Assembly (NCBI GenBank): GCA_041390825.1
Contig: JAWKPF010000028.1
Location: 1 to 59,903, forward strand
Direction of reading: 5' to 3'
Source of the DNA: Thermomicrobiales bacterium
Lineage (GTDB): Bacteria > Chloroflexota > Chloroflexia > Thermomicrobiales > UBA6265
Length of the DNA: 59,903 bases
Shown: piece by piece, positions 39,998-50,550 of the stretch
Numbering within the stretch: position 1 is the first letter of the stretch
How the letters are laid out: every line of letters begins with the position of its first letter
Position numbers and translations under genes: made by a program
The notes under the pieces: generated by a model
Seen by the model: only the letters and a program-made list of their open reading frames with translations
What the model was told of the DNA's origin: nothing
Database searches by the model: none

Positions 39998-40993
39998 GTG
40001 GGAGACAAAGCGCGAGTAGCCGTGATGCGGGTGATTCCGGATGCCGGGTTGAATCTGCTGCGCGAGGCGGCGCAGACCGGCGAAATCGAGCTCGAAATCT
40101 GGCCGCACGAACTACCACCCAACGCAACTGAACTGGCCGGCCTGCTGCGAGGCGCAACCGGGGCAGTGACGTTGGTTTCCGACCGGATCGACAGCGCTGT
40201 GCTGGATGCCGAACCGCAGCTCAGGGTGGTCAGCAACTTCGCGGTTGGCTACGACAACATCGATGTCGATGCGGCCACCGCCCATGGCGTGCTGGTATGC
40301 AACACGCCGGGCGTGCTCACTGAAACAACGGCCGACATGGCCTGGGCATTGCTGATGGCGGCTGGACGCCGCATCGTGGAAGCGTCCGACTATGTTCGGG
40401 CCGGAAACTGGAAGACCTGGGGACCGACCCTCCTGCTTGGCCGGGATATCCACCATGCAACCCTCGGCATCATCGGGTTGGGACGCATCGGCAAGGAAGT
40501 CGCCAAACGGGCCCGCGGGTTCGACATGGAGATCCTCGCCTACGACGAGTATCAGGACGAGGCATTCGCCGCCGAGATGGGGGTGACCTATACCTCGCTC
40601 GATGAGCTCTTGCAGCGTTCCGATTTTGTAACCCTCCACTGCGCGCTCACGCCGGAAACATACCAATTGATCGGACGCGACGAACTGGCGAAGATGAAAC
40701 CGACCGCGGTGCTCGTCAATGCCGCCCGTGGTCCAGTGGTCGATACCGATGCCCTGACCGATGCGCTCCGCAATGGCACGATCTGGGCTGCCGGTCTGGA
40801 CGTGACCGATCCCGAACCGATCCCGCCCGATCATCCGCTGGTCTTCATGGAAAATGTGGTGATTGCGCCGCACATTGCCTCGGCTTCCGTCGACACCCGC
40901 GACAAGATGGCGGTGATGGCGGCCACGAATCTCCTGCAGGCAATCCGTGGCGAGCGACCGACGCATCTGGTGAATCCAGAGGTCTTGGGGTAG
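39998..40993 (+). CDS. D-2-hydroxyacid dehydrogenase, glyoxylate/hydroxypyruvate reductase-like
   Basis: A 331-residue NAD(P)-dependent enzyme reducing 2-keto acids such as glyoxylate. VSNFAVGYDNIDVDAATAHG and VLVCNTPGVLTETTADMAWA are signatures of the catalytic domain. The NAD loop LGIIGLGRIGKEVAKRARGF lies near residue 150. The catalytic Arg is in VNAARGPVVDTDAL, Glu in DVTDPEPIPPDHPL, and His in VIAPHIASAS. The GTG at 39998 has GAGGG upstream at proper spacing; a TTG at 39974 with almost no spacing is less likely. It is a single gene, convergent with the HAD gene. Confidence 0.93.
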   Translation: MGDKARVAVMRVIPDAGLNLLREAAQTGEIELEIWPHELPPNATELAGLLRGATGAVTLVSDRIDSAVLDAEPQLRVVSNFAVGYDNIDVDAATAHGVLVCNTPGVLTETTADMAWALLMAAGRRIVEASDYVRAGNWKTWGPTLLLGRDIHHATLGIIGLGRIGKEVAKRARGFDMEILAYDEYQDEAFAAEMGVTYTSLDELLQRSDFVTLHCALTPETYQLIGRDELAKMKPTAVLVNAARGPVVDTDALTDALRNGTIWAAGLDVTDPEPIPPDHPLVFMENVVIAPHIASASVDTRDKMAVMAATNLLQAIRGERPTHLVNPEVLG

Positions 40994-41091
40994 ACGTCGT
41001 CGATCGCTCGTGCGTCGCCGGTTTCGGCCCTCGTCCGATGGCGGGACAGTGGCATCCTGCCATTGGACGGAAACACCGGGCCGCGGTCGGT

Positions 41092-42009
41092 TCAATCGGG
41101 GAAGATACTGCTCCAGTCATCCTTCATGCTGATGACAGTCCAACCGCGCTCCTTCGCTTCGGTGAGGGCTTTGTCGAGCGCACCGATCGGCGAGCCCTTG
41201 TCATAGGCCGCCTCGCGCTCGGCGTCATCGTGATGCACGAGCGCCATGAACCGGGCGCCGTCGCCGGCGGCGGTGTATTGCAACATCTCCAGATCGCCAT
41301 CGGAATTGCCAAAGGCCATGACCGGGCGGCGCCCAAGAAACTTGTCGATCCCAACCGGCTTGCCAGGGCCGTCGTTGATGGCATCCAACTCTGGCAGCTT
41401 GACCAGCACTGGCGCGCCATCCACCACCTTGAACTCGGTCTTCCCCGTGGAGCCGATGACCTGATGGGGCGGGACGCCGTAGGCCTCCTGGGTGAATGCG
41501 CGCATGAACTCCACCCCTCCGCCTGAGACGATGAACGTGATGTAGCCGTTCGCGCGCAGATAGTCGAGCAATTCGAGCATCGGTTCGAACGGGGTGGCCG
41601 GATACGGGCGCTTATATACCGGATGCTTGGCAGTGGCGATCCAGTCGCGCACGATCTTGCCGAAGTCCTCGGTCGAGATCCCCGCATGGGTGGCCGCCAC
41701 CAGCGTGAAGATGCCTTTCATCCCGGTCTTGCCGAACGCGGCCATGTCGCCTGAGAGAATCGCTCCCAGAGCGGGGTCGTCCTTCCATTCTGGATGGTCT
41801 GGCGCCAGCGCCTTCAGGCGGTCGATGGCGAAGAGCAGCTGGTTGTACGCCGGTTGCTCGGTCCAGAGCGTGCCGTCGTTGTCGAAGACGGCGATGCGGT
41901 CGTTCGGCGCGAGGTAGTCGGCGCTTCCCTCGGTGGTGGTGCGCTGCACGAAGTCGACGATCGCCGTCTTGGTCGGCGTGTCATTCCAGGATGCGAGTGG
42001 TGCGCTCAT
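41092..42009 (-). CDS. HAD-superfamily hydrolase
   Basis: A 305-residue phosphatase-like protein. RIAVFDNDGTLWTEQP near residue 37 is HAD motif I, with the nucleophile Asp and the general acid Asp. GYITFIVSGGGVEFMRAF around residue 155 holds motif II, and PVMAFGNSDGDLEMLQY around residue 235 is the motif III/IV region (GNSDGD). The long helical cap between motifs I and II is as in phosphoserine-phosphatase-like members. ATG at 42007-42009 is chosen because the protein then begins normally (MSAPLASWNDT); the frame is open upstream without signals. It follows the sulfatase gene in the same direction by 115 nt. Confidence 0.9.
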   Translation of the reverse strand: MSAPLASWNDTPTKTAIVDFVQRTTTEGSADYLAPNDRIAVFDNDGTLWTEQPAYNQLLFAIDRLKALAPDHPEWKDDPALGAILSGDMAAFGKTGMKGIFTLVAATHAGISTEDFGKIVRDWIATAKHPVYKRPYPATPFEPMLELLDYLRANGYITFIVSGGGVEFMRAFTQEAYGVPPHQVIGSTGKTEFKVVDGAPVLVKLPELDAINDGPGKPVGIDKFLGRRPVMAFGNSDGDLEMLQYTAAGDGARFMALVHHDDAEREAAYDKGSPIGALDKALTEAKERGWTVISMKDDWSSIFPD

Positions 42010-42124
42010 GTCAGGCAATCTCCGAACAAGGAACCTGGGCGGCTCGATACACCGCCCAGGGAAACTATGGAACCGTCCCACGGCTCCAGCATGGTTCGTT
42101 CGTAGCAAGTCAGGTCCGTCCGCG

Positions 42125-43621
<1,497 letters not shown>

Positions 43622-43711
43622 GACGTTATCGTTCCTTTCGTCTGATGCAAGCATTCGAACGACGGGGGCACGTTTCCGGATCTATTGTCCTCCTTGGCTT
43701 GTCGACGCTTG

Positions 43712-44371
43712 TCACTCTAGCATCCCTCTCCGGCGCGCGATCGCGACGGCCTCGGTGCGGTTTTCAACGCCGAGCTTGGCGTACACATTGGTGAGGTGCT
43801 TCTTGACGGTACTCTCGGAGATAAAGAGCGCTCGCGCGATCTTCTGATTCGATAACCCAATGGCCACCTGGCAAAGCACCTCGCGTTCCCGATCGCTCAA
43901 GTCCATTACCGACGTATGTGCCGAACGACATGATGAACGACGGTGCAACTGGTCATCGGTCGAATGAATCAGGATCGATTGCCTCGACGCTAGTTCCAAT
44001 TGTCGCAGTGCTGGCAGAATGCGCTCCGCAAAGTCCAGGATCGTATCGACTACGCCGCCATCTGATTCTGACCCAGTGCGCCCCCGAGGTCCATGCTGAC
44101 GGGCCAACTCGAGATTGGCCACGTTGCGGAGCACCCGAAGATCCGCAGCCAATGCCGGATCGCGGAAAACTCCGTCGGCGACCAGCAAACGGTCGATCAG
44201 TGTGAGCGCTTCGAGCGGCCGCCCTCGAGCAATGTGCTGGGTAAGCAGAGCGAAAAGCTCGCCGTCTCCCTGCACGGTGATTTGCACAGACCGGGACGCG
44301 TCCCGCCTGGGCGCGGCCGGTGACGGCAACGCCGCAACGCGAATTGGACGAGGGGGCGAAAAGCTGCTCAA
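43712..44371 (-). CDS. LuxR-family regulator without ATPase domain
   Basis: A 219-residue regulator. The C-terminal 65 residues are a LuxR helix-turn-helix: SDREREVLCQVAIGLSNQKI then ARALFISESTVKKHLTNVYA. The N-terminal 150 residues have a short helical repeat (LTQHIARGRPLEALTLIDRL, LAADLRVLRNVANLELAR) resembling the end of the TPR-like region of MalT/LAL proteins; no Walker motifs exist. The TTG start at 44369-44371 overlaps the TGA of the 86-residue gene (TTGA), suggesting coupled translation. It may be a shortened relative of the 913-residue regulator encoded upstream. Confidence 0.8.
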   Translation of the reverse strand: MSSFSPPRPIRVAALPSPAAPRRDASRSVQITVQGDGELFALLTQHIARGRPLEALTLIDRLLVADGVFRDPALAADLRVLRNVANLELARQHGPRGRTGSESDGGVVDTILDFAERILPALRQLELASRQSILIHSTDDQLHRRSSCRSAHTSVMDLSDREREVLCQVAIGLSNQKIARALFISESTVKKHLTNVYAKLGVENRTEAVAIARRRGMLE

Positions 44372-44628
44372 GGATCGAACTCCGGGGTGTCATCGATTTG
44401 CTCGACCGCGCGCAAGGGCATTCCGATTGCGTGCAAGGTATTCAAGACACCGAGCAGCGCGGACTGATCCGCAACCTCGCCACGCAAGACAGTCACTGCT
44501 CCGACAGGCCCGCGCCTGTTGACGATACGCATGCCGCCCAGACGACTCGACCAACGAGCGTCCAGCCGACCGGCGACCACGATTTCGTACGTTGCGGGAG
44601 TCGACGCGTGGTGCCGCGCGCTTTCCAT
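44368..44628 (-). CDS. Small conserved protein linked to LuxR regulators
   Basis: An 86-residue cytosolic protein. It has a compact beta-alpha pattern: YEIVVAGRLDARWSSRLGGM, then VTVLRGEVADQSALLGVLNT and LHAIGMPLRAVEQIDD. Similar short proteins (YEIxVxGxLDxRW ... LxGxVxDQAALHGLL) occur beside LuxR/LAL regulators in Chloroflexota and actinobacteria; no biochemical role is known to me. Its stop codon overlaps the start of the LuxR-type gene, so the two are made together and may interact. The ATG is preceded by no strong ribosome-binding site. Confidence 0.8.
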   Translation of the reverse strand: MESARHHASTPATYEIVVAGRLDARWSSRLGGMRIVNRRGPVGAVTVLRGEVADQSALLGVLNTLHAIGMPLRAVEQIDDTPEFDP

Positions 44629-44759
44629 CTTGACCTCACGAAAGACGTACGCAGCAGATCAGAGCTGGCGTACGAGCAGCATGCGCCCCCGAGCGCGACC
44701 CGTCATGGTCCAAAAAGGAGCAAATTGTCCGGTTGCCATCGAGTTTCGCGGGAAATTGG

Positions 44760-47501
44760 TCAGCTCGAGCGGTAGTAGGCCCGCACCGCTTCGCGACGCC
44801 CGCTCACACCGAGCTTCGCATAGAGGTTGATCGTATGCCGTTTCACCGTCAGCGGTGAGATTCCGAGTTCATGGGCGATCTCTTTGTTCGAGTACCGCGC
44901 GGCGAGAAATTCAAGAACCTCTTGTTCCCGCGCCGAGAGCTCCTCGACACCCTCATACGGACGGATGCTGGCGGGCGCCGGGAGATCAGGGGGGCGTGTG
45001 ATGGATCGGCGGTTCGCGTCGGCGCGGCTTGCATCCAGCAGCACCGCGCGCATGCCCGATCGCCCATCTCGTTGCACCAGTTGCTCGAGCAATGCCGATA
45101 CGTGCGGACTCTGATCCAGGAACGGCCGGATGTGCCCCTTGGCTGCCGCAATCGTGTCATCCAGCAGACGGAGCGCTTTCAGATTGGCTCCAGTCAAGTC
45201 GAGCACGACCGCTTGCAACGTGCGGACGGCAATCCAGAGCCGATGCACGTGCTGCGTCGCCAATCGCCTGGCAAGTACGGCCAGCAGTTCGTCCGCCTCC
45301 CTGAGGTTGCCAGTTGACCGCATCGGTTCGGACACGAGTATGCGCGCCTTGATCAACGCGGGCACCACCACGGACGCCAGACCATCTTGCTCGGCGTCGA
45401 CCGCTGCCGATTCTGCCCAGGCAATGGCTGTTTTTCGATCTCCGCGAAGCAGCGCCACCTCGGCCTGAAGCGCCCGAACGGCCGGAATGCCAAACATCCA
45501 TTTCACCGAATAGTGAAGATCGAAGAGTCGAGAAACGATCCGGTCCGCCTCAGCATCGTCGCCCAGCATGGTGGCGATGCGCGCCAAATCGTAGAGCGCC
45601 TCGCGCTTGTAGAGGATACCTGTTGCCGGTTCGTCGACCGTCACCCCAAAGTGCTGAGCAGCCTCTTCGAGCTCGTTACGCTGCAAACTGACCGAACCGA
45701 GCAACGTGTGCGCTTCTGCGGTCGACCGTGACAATCCAAGATCGGTGGATGTTGCAAGAAGCCGCTGCCCATGGCTCCACGCGTCGTCGAGCTCGCCATG
45801 CCAGAGGCGCAGGACGGCAGCAAACGTCAGTGCCCAGATGTCGGCTCGTTTCGAGAAGAAGCTATCGTGCCCGGAAATCCCGTTGGAAATTGTCTCGAAC
45901 TCAAGACTGGCATCGTCGAATCTGTTCTCATCAACAGCTCCGAGCAACACGTAATAGAACGCATAGACGGCTCCCATGCGATTGCGATCGACCATGGATT
46001 TCCAGGCTCGCTGACCGATCGATTGGAGGTACGAACTATCTACTCCCGGTGGTGGATTGATCGCTCCGAGGAGTTCGATCTCCAGGTCGATTGCAGATCT
46101 GTCAGCCTCGGAAAGCGCGTGGTTGCTGGCGGCCAGACGTGTCGCGCTGAGCACGAGCGGCGGGATTTCGCTGTGCGTTCCACGCAGTTGGTGAATCCAG
46201 GCCTGCGCCAGCACGAGTTCGAGCCGTGAACTGCGAACCGATGTCGGCAGTTCGTTCAGCCACCATTCGAGCATCAGCCAATTGTCTGTGGCAAGCGCGT
46301 GCTGCGCATGTTCCTCGACAAGATCGGCGGCTCGATCGAAGTCGCCAATTGCGAGGAGATGCTGGATCGCTTGATCGACGAAGTTATTGGCTGCAAACCA
46401 CTCGGCCGCCAACCGGTGGCCATCGCTGATCGTGTCGGGACCGAATCGGCGAGTGGTTGTGTCGATCAGGGCAGCCCGAAAGAGCGGATGGAAGCGATAC
46501 CAGGTGCGATCCTCGCCCAGCGAAACCAGAAAGTATCCGTTGGCTTCGAGATCAGCTAAGAGCGCTTCGACATCGAAGCTGGCGGCATCCGGTGACGTGT
46601 GCAACAGATGCCCGCTCAGCTCCGCATTGATGCGCTCAGGGATCGCCAAGAGCAGCATGCGGCGCTGCAACGAAGGTGGTACGCGCTCGATGACCTCGTT
46701 GACCAGAAACTCCATGGAATCGATGTTGGCGCGCTGGTAGAGGACGCTCGCGTCTGGATCCTCCCGCTCGTCGCGGAGCGCGAGCGCGGTGAGGTGCAGA
46801 CCGGCGATCCAACCCTCGGTTTCGGCATGCAGCCGGCGCACTGCCTCAGGAGAAAGCGCGGCGTGCGCAATCTCCACCAGGAATTCGTTGGTTTCATCGA
46901 ACGTCGTCAGGAGATGGGCAATCCGGATTTCGGTCAGGTGATAGTGGGCCCGATATTTTGCGAGCGGTAGTGGGGGATCGGTGCGGCCAACCAGGCAAAG
47001 ATGCAGGTTCGGCAACGGCAGGCGAAACACCCATATCAAGAAATCGAAAATCGCCGTCGAGTTCAGCACCTGGAGCTCATCGATGACCACGGTCACCGGT
47101 TCGTCCATCGCGGCAATCTCGTCGCAGAAACTCAGAGCGAGATCGCCAGCGGTCAGTTGCGCGCCGTAGCCAAGATCGCCGAGAGTTGCCGAACCAAACT
47201 CCGGTGAGACGGTCCGCACCGCCTCGACCAAGAGCAGGACGAAACGGCCCAGCTCGTTGTCGCTTTCGTCGAGCGTAATCCAGGCAACCGGTTGCTTGAG
47301 CTGAGTAGCCCACTGGCGAGCAAGCGTCGTCTTGCCGCTGCCAGCCATTCCACAGATGATCGAGAGCGGGGCGGTGCGTCCCTCGTTGAGGCGTTCGATC
47401 AGGCGCGGCCGGTCGAGCTCCCAGATGCCGGGAGTCGGGCGCAAGAGCTTTGACTGCGGGATGCGCGGGCTTGCCTTGATCATTGGGTCGATCGGGCGCA
47501 C
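44760..47501 (-). CDS. Large LuxR/MalT-type ATP-dependent regulator (LAL)
   Basis: A 913-residue STAND-class regulator. SIICGMAGSGKTTLARQWAT near residue 50 is the Walker A motif. PVTVVIDELQVL (about residue 140) is Walker B, and GWIAGLHLTALAL the end of the ATPase module. Residues about 350-820 are helical TPR-like repeats that should sense a ligand. The C-terminal LuxR domain is SAREQEVLEFLAARYSNKEI, AHELGISPLTVKRHTINLYA and KLGVSGRREA. The protein is expected to be an activator working with ATP and an inducer as MalT does. Targets are unknown; the nearest candidates are the two small downstream genes. An ATG six codons inward is an alternative start. Confidence 0.93.
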   Translation of the reverse strand: MRPIDPMIKASPRIPQSKLLRPTPGIWELDRPRLIERLNEGRTAPLSIICGMAGSGKTTLARQWATQLKQPVAWITLDESDNELGRFVLLLVEAVRTVSPEFGSATLGDLGYGAQLTAGDLALSFCDEIAAMDEPVTVVIDELQVLNSTAIFDFLIWVFRLPLPNLHLCLVGRTDPPLPLAKYRAHYHLTEIRIAHLLTTFDETNEFLVEIAHAALSPEAVRRLHAETEGWIAGLHLTALALRDEREDPDASVLYQRANIDSMEFLVNEVIERVPPSLQRRMLLLAIPERINAELSGHLLHTSPDAASFDVEALLADLEANGYFLVSLGEDRTWYRFHPLFRAALIDTTTRRFGPDTISDGHRLAAEWFAANNFVDQAIQHLLAIGDFDRAADLVEEHAQHALATDNWLMLEWWLNELPTSVRSSRLELVLAQAWIHQLRGTHSEIPPLVLSATRLAASNHALSEADRSAIDLEIELLGAINPPPGVDSSYLQSIGQRAWKSMVDRNRMGAVYAFYYVLLGAVDENRFDDASLEFETISNGISGHDSFFSKRADIWALTFAAVLRLWHGELDDAWSHGQRLLATSTDLGLSRSTAEAHTLLGSVSLQRNELEEAAQHFGVTVDEPATGILYKREALYDLARIATMLGDDAEADRIVSRLFDLHYSVKWMFGIPAVRALQAEVALLRGDRKTAIAWAESAAVDAEQDGLASVVVPALIKARILVSEPMRSTGNLREADELLAVLARRLATQHVHRLWIAVRTLQAVVLDLTGANLKALRLLDDTIAAAKGHIRPFLDQSPHVSALLEQLVQRDGRSGMRAVLLDASRADANRRSITRPPDLPAPASIRPYEGVEELSAREQEVLEFLAARYSNKEIAHELGISPLTVKRHTINLYAKLGVSGRREAVRAYYRSS

Positions 47502-47562
47502 AAACTAGACCGGTCTGGAACTGAGCCGTCCGGATTCCGAGACCAGCCCAGATTGAGTACGG

Positions 47563-47599
47563 CTGAGCAACGAACCGGGCGCGCCGGTTCGCTGCTCAG
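47563..47599. repeat. 37-bp near-perfect inverted repeat
   Basis: CTGAGCA and CGAACCGG (47563-47578) pair with 47584-47599, with one symmetric mismatch and a 5-nt centre. It lies 62 bp upstream of the large LuxR gene and 91 bp past the LEA-like gene stop. It could terminate the latter or be an operator. Confidence 0.55.
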
Positions 47600-47689
47600 G
47601 GAATTGCAGGGATCCAATTCGCCGTCATCACGTGCGTCCGATGCGCACCGCGACGGCAGCGGGCATGTGATGCGCGAGGCCTGGACGTG

Positions 47690-48052
47690 TTAGTCGGCCT
47701 TGTCTTTCACCTTGTCTGCTGCGTCTGACACCTTGTCCGCGGCGTCACCAGCTGCCTTCTGGGCGTTGTCGACGGTCTTGTTGGCCTTGTCCTTGGCATC
47801 GCCAGCCGCATCGGCCGCCTTGTCCTTGGCATCGCTCGCCGCTTGCTTCGCGTCACTGGCCGCATCTTTGACCTTGTCTGTGTGCTCGTCGACCTTTGCC
47901 TTGGCATCATCGACCGCCTGGCTGGCACTGGAGGTTGCGTCATCCGCAGCCTTCTGAGCAGAGTCGCCTACGTTGTCCGCGTGGCCTTTCACGTCGCCGG
48001 AAACTTCGTGAATCTTCTCTTTGATCTTGTCGACAAATTCGCCGAGTGCCAT
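47690..48052 (-). CDS. LEA-like / apolipoprotein-like repeat protein
   Basis: A 120-residue highly charged protein made of amphipathic helical repeats rich in Ala, Lys and Asp (SDAKQAASDAKDKAADAAGD and similar), like group 3 LEA proteins or YtxH-type stress proteins. It starts MALGEFVDKIKEKIHEVSGD. Such proteins are disordered in solution and become helical on drying or on membranes, and protect proteins or envelopes. The ATG at 48050-48052 has GGGAG about 6 nt upstream; the frame is open further upstream without signals. No enzymatic motif exists. Confidence 0.8.
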   Translation of the reverse strand: MALGEFVDKIKEKIHEVSGDVKGHADNVGDSAQKAADDATSSASQAVDDAKAKVDEHTDKVKDAASDAKQAASDAKDKAADAAGDAKDKANKTVDNAQKAAGDAADKVSDAADKVKDKAD

Positions 48053-48307
48053 GAGTGTCTCCCTTCGCTCTTCGGAACGAGTGCCGGAGCACATATCTCT
48101 CTTTCTACTGAGAAATGTGTAGATTCGAAGGTACCACGCATGGGCACGCGCGACCATATGCGCAGGCCGCCAGGGGCGGGATTCACGATCGCAGAGCATT
48201 GCACCGCCCAGTTGTCACCACCGGTATACTTGAACGCGTCGGAAACACGCGTGGTGGGTCTTCTCTTCGAACCGGTCCGCACGAACGAACCGGAAGGTGT
48301 TTGAGCA

Positions 48308-50398
48308 ATGTTTCGATGCAAAGTCTGCGGCTGGATTCACGATGGTGTCGCTCCCCCGGCCGAATGTCCCTCCTGCGGCTCCCCGGCGGATCGCTTCCGC
48401 CCGATGGATTCGACCGAAGTTGGGTTGGCCACCGGCGAGCTTGCCAGCCGCGGCATTGTCGGGCAGGGCTTCGACATCGAGGTCGAAGACACGAGGCGCA
48501 TCCGGCTGCTCTCGTTTGTAGATGCGTCGTTCTTCGCGCCCTACGCCGAACGCACCGGCAAGCGGTACCGCATCTATACCGGCGACGCGCAATGGTTTTC
48601 CGACAACATACCGTGCATGACGGCCTGTCCGTCGCACACCGACATCTCCCGCTACATCGCGCTCATCGCCGATGGCCGCTATTCCGATAGCTACGAGCTC
48701 AACCGCGAAAGCAACGTCTTTCCCGGCTGTCTCGGCCGCATGTGCGCCCGCCCGTGCGAAGATGCCTGCCGCCGCAAGGAAGTCGATGCCCCGATTGGCA
48801 TCTGCTACCTGAAGCGTGTGGCGTCCGATTTCCGCGACAAGACCCGGCGCGAAGTCATCCCGCCGCCCAACGGCCTGACGGTCGCCATCATCGGCGCCGG
48901 TGTGAACGGGCTGACCTCGGCCCGCCAGCTGGCACGCAAGGGCTATACCTGCACGATCTTCGAGCGGTATCCGGTGCCTGGCGGCGTGATGTGGGTGGGC
49001 GTGCCCGAGTGGCGTCTCCCGCGCGATGTGATCACCGAGGAGGCCGAGCAGATTCTCGACCTCGGGATCGACATCCACTTCAATACCGAGATCGGCAAAG
49101 ACATTCCCTTCATGGATCTCGTCGACCAGTACGACGTGGTGCTGATCTCGGCCGGCTGCCAGACCGCGCAAGAGATCGGCATCCCGGGCGAGCACCTGAA
49201 CGGCGTGGTCTCTGGTATCGGTTTCCTGGAGGATGTCAATCTCGGCAAGAAGGATGTCTGGGTCGGCAAGAATGTCGTCACCGTCGGTGGTGGATTCACC
49301 TCGATGGACTGCGTGCGCACCGTCCTGCGCATGGGCGCCGAACGCTCGGTCATGACCTATCGCCGCTCGATCCAGGAGATTCCGGTCGAGGAATACGAAC
49401 TCCACGAAGCCGAAATCGAAGGCGTCGAGATTCAGTACATGGTCTCGCCGAACCGAATCGTCGGTGACGCCAATGGCAATGTCATCGGCATCGAAATGAT
49501 CCGTAACGAACTCGGCGCGCCGGATGCCCGCGGTCGCCGCCGGCCGGAACCCGTGGCGGGTTCGGAATACATCATCGAATGCGACATGGTCATCAGCGCC
49601 ATCGGCCAGAAGCAGGACAGCCGCTTCCTTGGTGACGCCCTGCCAAACCGCGACCGCCGCGGCGTGCCGCTCTTGGACCAGAATCTGCGCACCGAGCTGC
49701 CCAATGTCTGGGCCGCAGGCGACTATGTGATCAATCCGACGAACTTCATCTCGTCGATTGGCGAGGGCAAACGTGTCGCCGAGCTGATCGACGCGCAAAT
49801 GCGCGGCACGAAACCGAAGGTGCGCGATCTCGAGATCACCCGCGTGCCCACCGAGTACATCTCGACTCCGAACGCGCTGCTTTCCGAAGGCGTGGCGGAA
49901 TGGTCGATGAGCGCCATGAGCCGCCGCCTCGTCTGGGGCGACGACTACTCCGCGGTCGGCCGCCAGGAGATGCCAGTGCTGCCCGTGCCAATGCGCGGCA
50001 TGGGCACCGGCGACACCACCATCGAAGTCGAAATCGGCTACACCAAGCCAATCGGGTTCGAGGAAGCCAAGCGTTGCTTGCAGTGTCAGTTGAACATCTT
50101 CATCGACGGGCATCGCTGCATCCTTTGCAATGGCTGCGTGGACGCATGTCCGCATCGGTGCATCGAAATGATCTCGCCGGACCGCATCTACTCGATCGAC
50201 AATGACGTCGAGCTGGCCCAGTTGGCCCGTGCCGAACTGGGACCCTACGCCGCCGCCATGGTGATCGATGAGCGCTCCTGCATCCGGTGCGGTATCTGCG
50301 TCGACTGGTGCCCAACCGAGTGCCTGACCATGGACCATTTCCGTCTGACCCCGGCGGAAACCCGCGAAAGCGTGGACTTGGCCATCGTCGCCGACTAG
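48308..50398 (+). CDS. Rubredoxin / GltD-like flavoprotein / ferredoxin fusion oxidoreductase
   Basis: A 696-residue multi-cofactor oxidoreductase. Residues 1-30 are a rubredoxin-type iron or zinc site (CKVCGW, CPSCGS). Residues about 95-185 form the Fer4_20 domain of glutamate synthase small chain with two cysteine sets (CMTACPSH; FPGCLGRMCARPCEDACRRK). VAIIGAGVNGLTSARQLARK begins the FAD fold (about residue 197), and VVTVGGGFTSMDCVRTVL the NAD(P) fold (about residue 320). The C-terminus carries two [4Fe-4S] ferredoxin motifs, CILCNGCVDACPHRC and CIRCGICVDWCPTEC. It is probably an NAD(P)H to ferredoxin or rubredoxin electron-transfer protein. No partner large subunit is adjacent. Confidence 0.88.
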   Translation: MFRCKVCGWIHDGVAPPAECPSCGSPADRFRPMDSTEVGLATGELASRGIVGQGFDIEVEDTRRIRLLSFVDASFFAPYAERTGKRYRIYTGDAQWFSDNIPCMTACPSHTDISRYIALIADGRYSDSYELNRESNVFPGCLGRMCARPCEDACRRKEVDAPIGICYLKRVASDFRDKTRREVIPPPNGLTVAIIGAGVNGLTSARQLARKGYTCTIFERYPVPGGVMWVGVPEWRLPRDVITEEAEQILDLGIDIHFNTEIGKDIPFMDLVDQYDVVLISAGCQTAQEIGIPGEHLNGVVSGIGFLEDVNLGKKDVWVGKNVVTVGGGFTSMDCVRTVLRMGAERSVMTYRRSIQEIPVEEYELHEAEIEGVEIQYMVSPNRIVGDANGNVIGIEMIRNELGAPDARGRRRPEPVAGSEYIIECDMVISAIGQKQDSRFLGDALPNRDRRGVPLLDQNLRTELPNVWAAGDYVINPTNFISSIGEGKRVAELIDAQMRGTKPKVRDLEITRVPTEYISTPNALLSEGVAEWSMSAMSRRLVWGDDYSAVGRQEMPVLPVPMRGMGTGDTTIEVEIGYTKPIGFEEAKRCLQCQLNIFIDGHRCILCNGCVDACPHRCIEMISPDRIYSIDNDVELAQLARAELGPYAAAMVIDERSCIRCGICVDWCPTECLTMDHFRLTPAETRESVDLAIVAD

Positions 50399-50423
50399 CG
50401 AATCGCAATTCCTGCACGAAAGG

Positions 50424-50454
50424 GGTGTTCCGGAGATTCCGGAACACCGCTTTT
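50424..50454 (+). terminator. Intrinsic terminator of the fusion oxidoreductase gene
   Basis: GGTGTTCCGG (50424-50433) pairs with 50439-50448 over a 5-nt loop, then GCTTTT. It is 25 nt past the stop. Confidence 0.9.
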
Positions 50455-50550
50455 CGCATATTGCGCGCACATACCCCCATCCCAGCGTCTGCCAGGTTGA
50501 GTATCATCGCCGGCAAGAAACTGGTCGAAGGGTCATGGGAGTCGAACACG

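Noticed and set aside
48215..50470. 751-codon minus-strand open frame
   Set aside because: Antisense to the rubredoxin/GltD/ferredoxin fusion, which has all its cysteine and nucleotide motifs.
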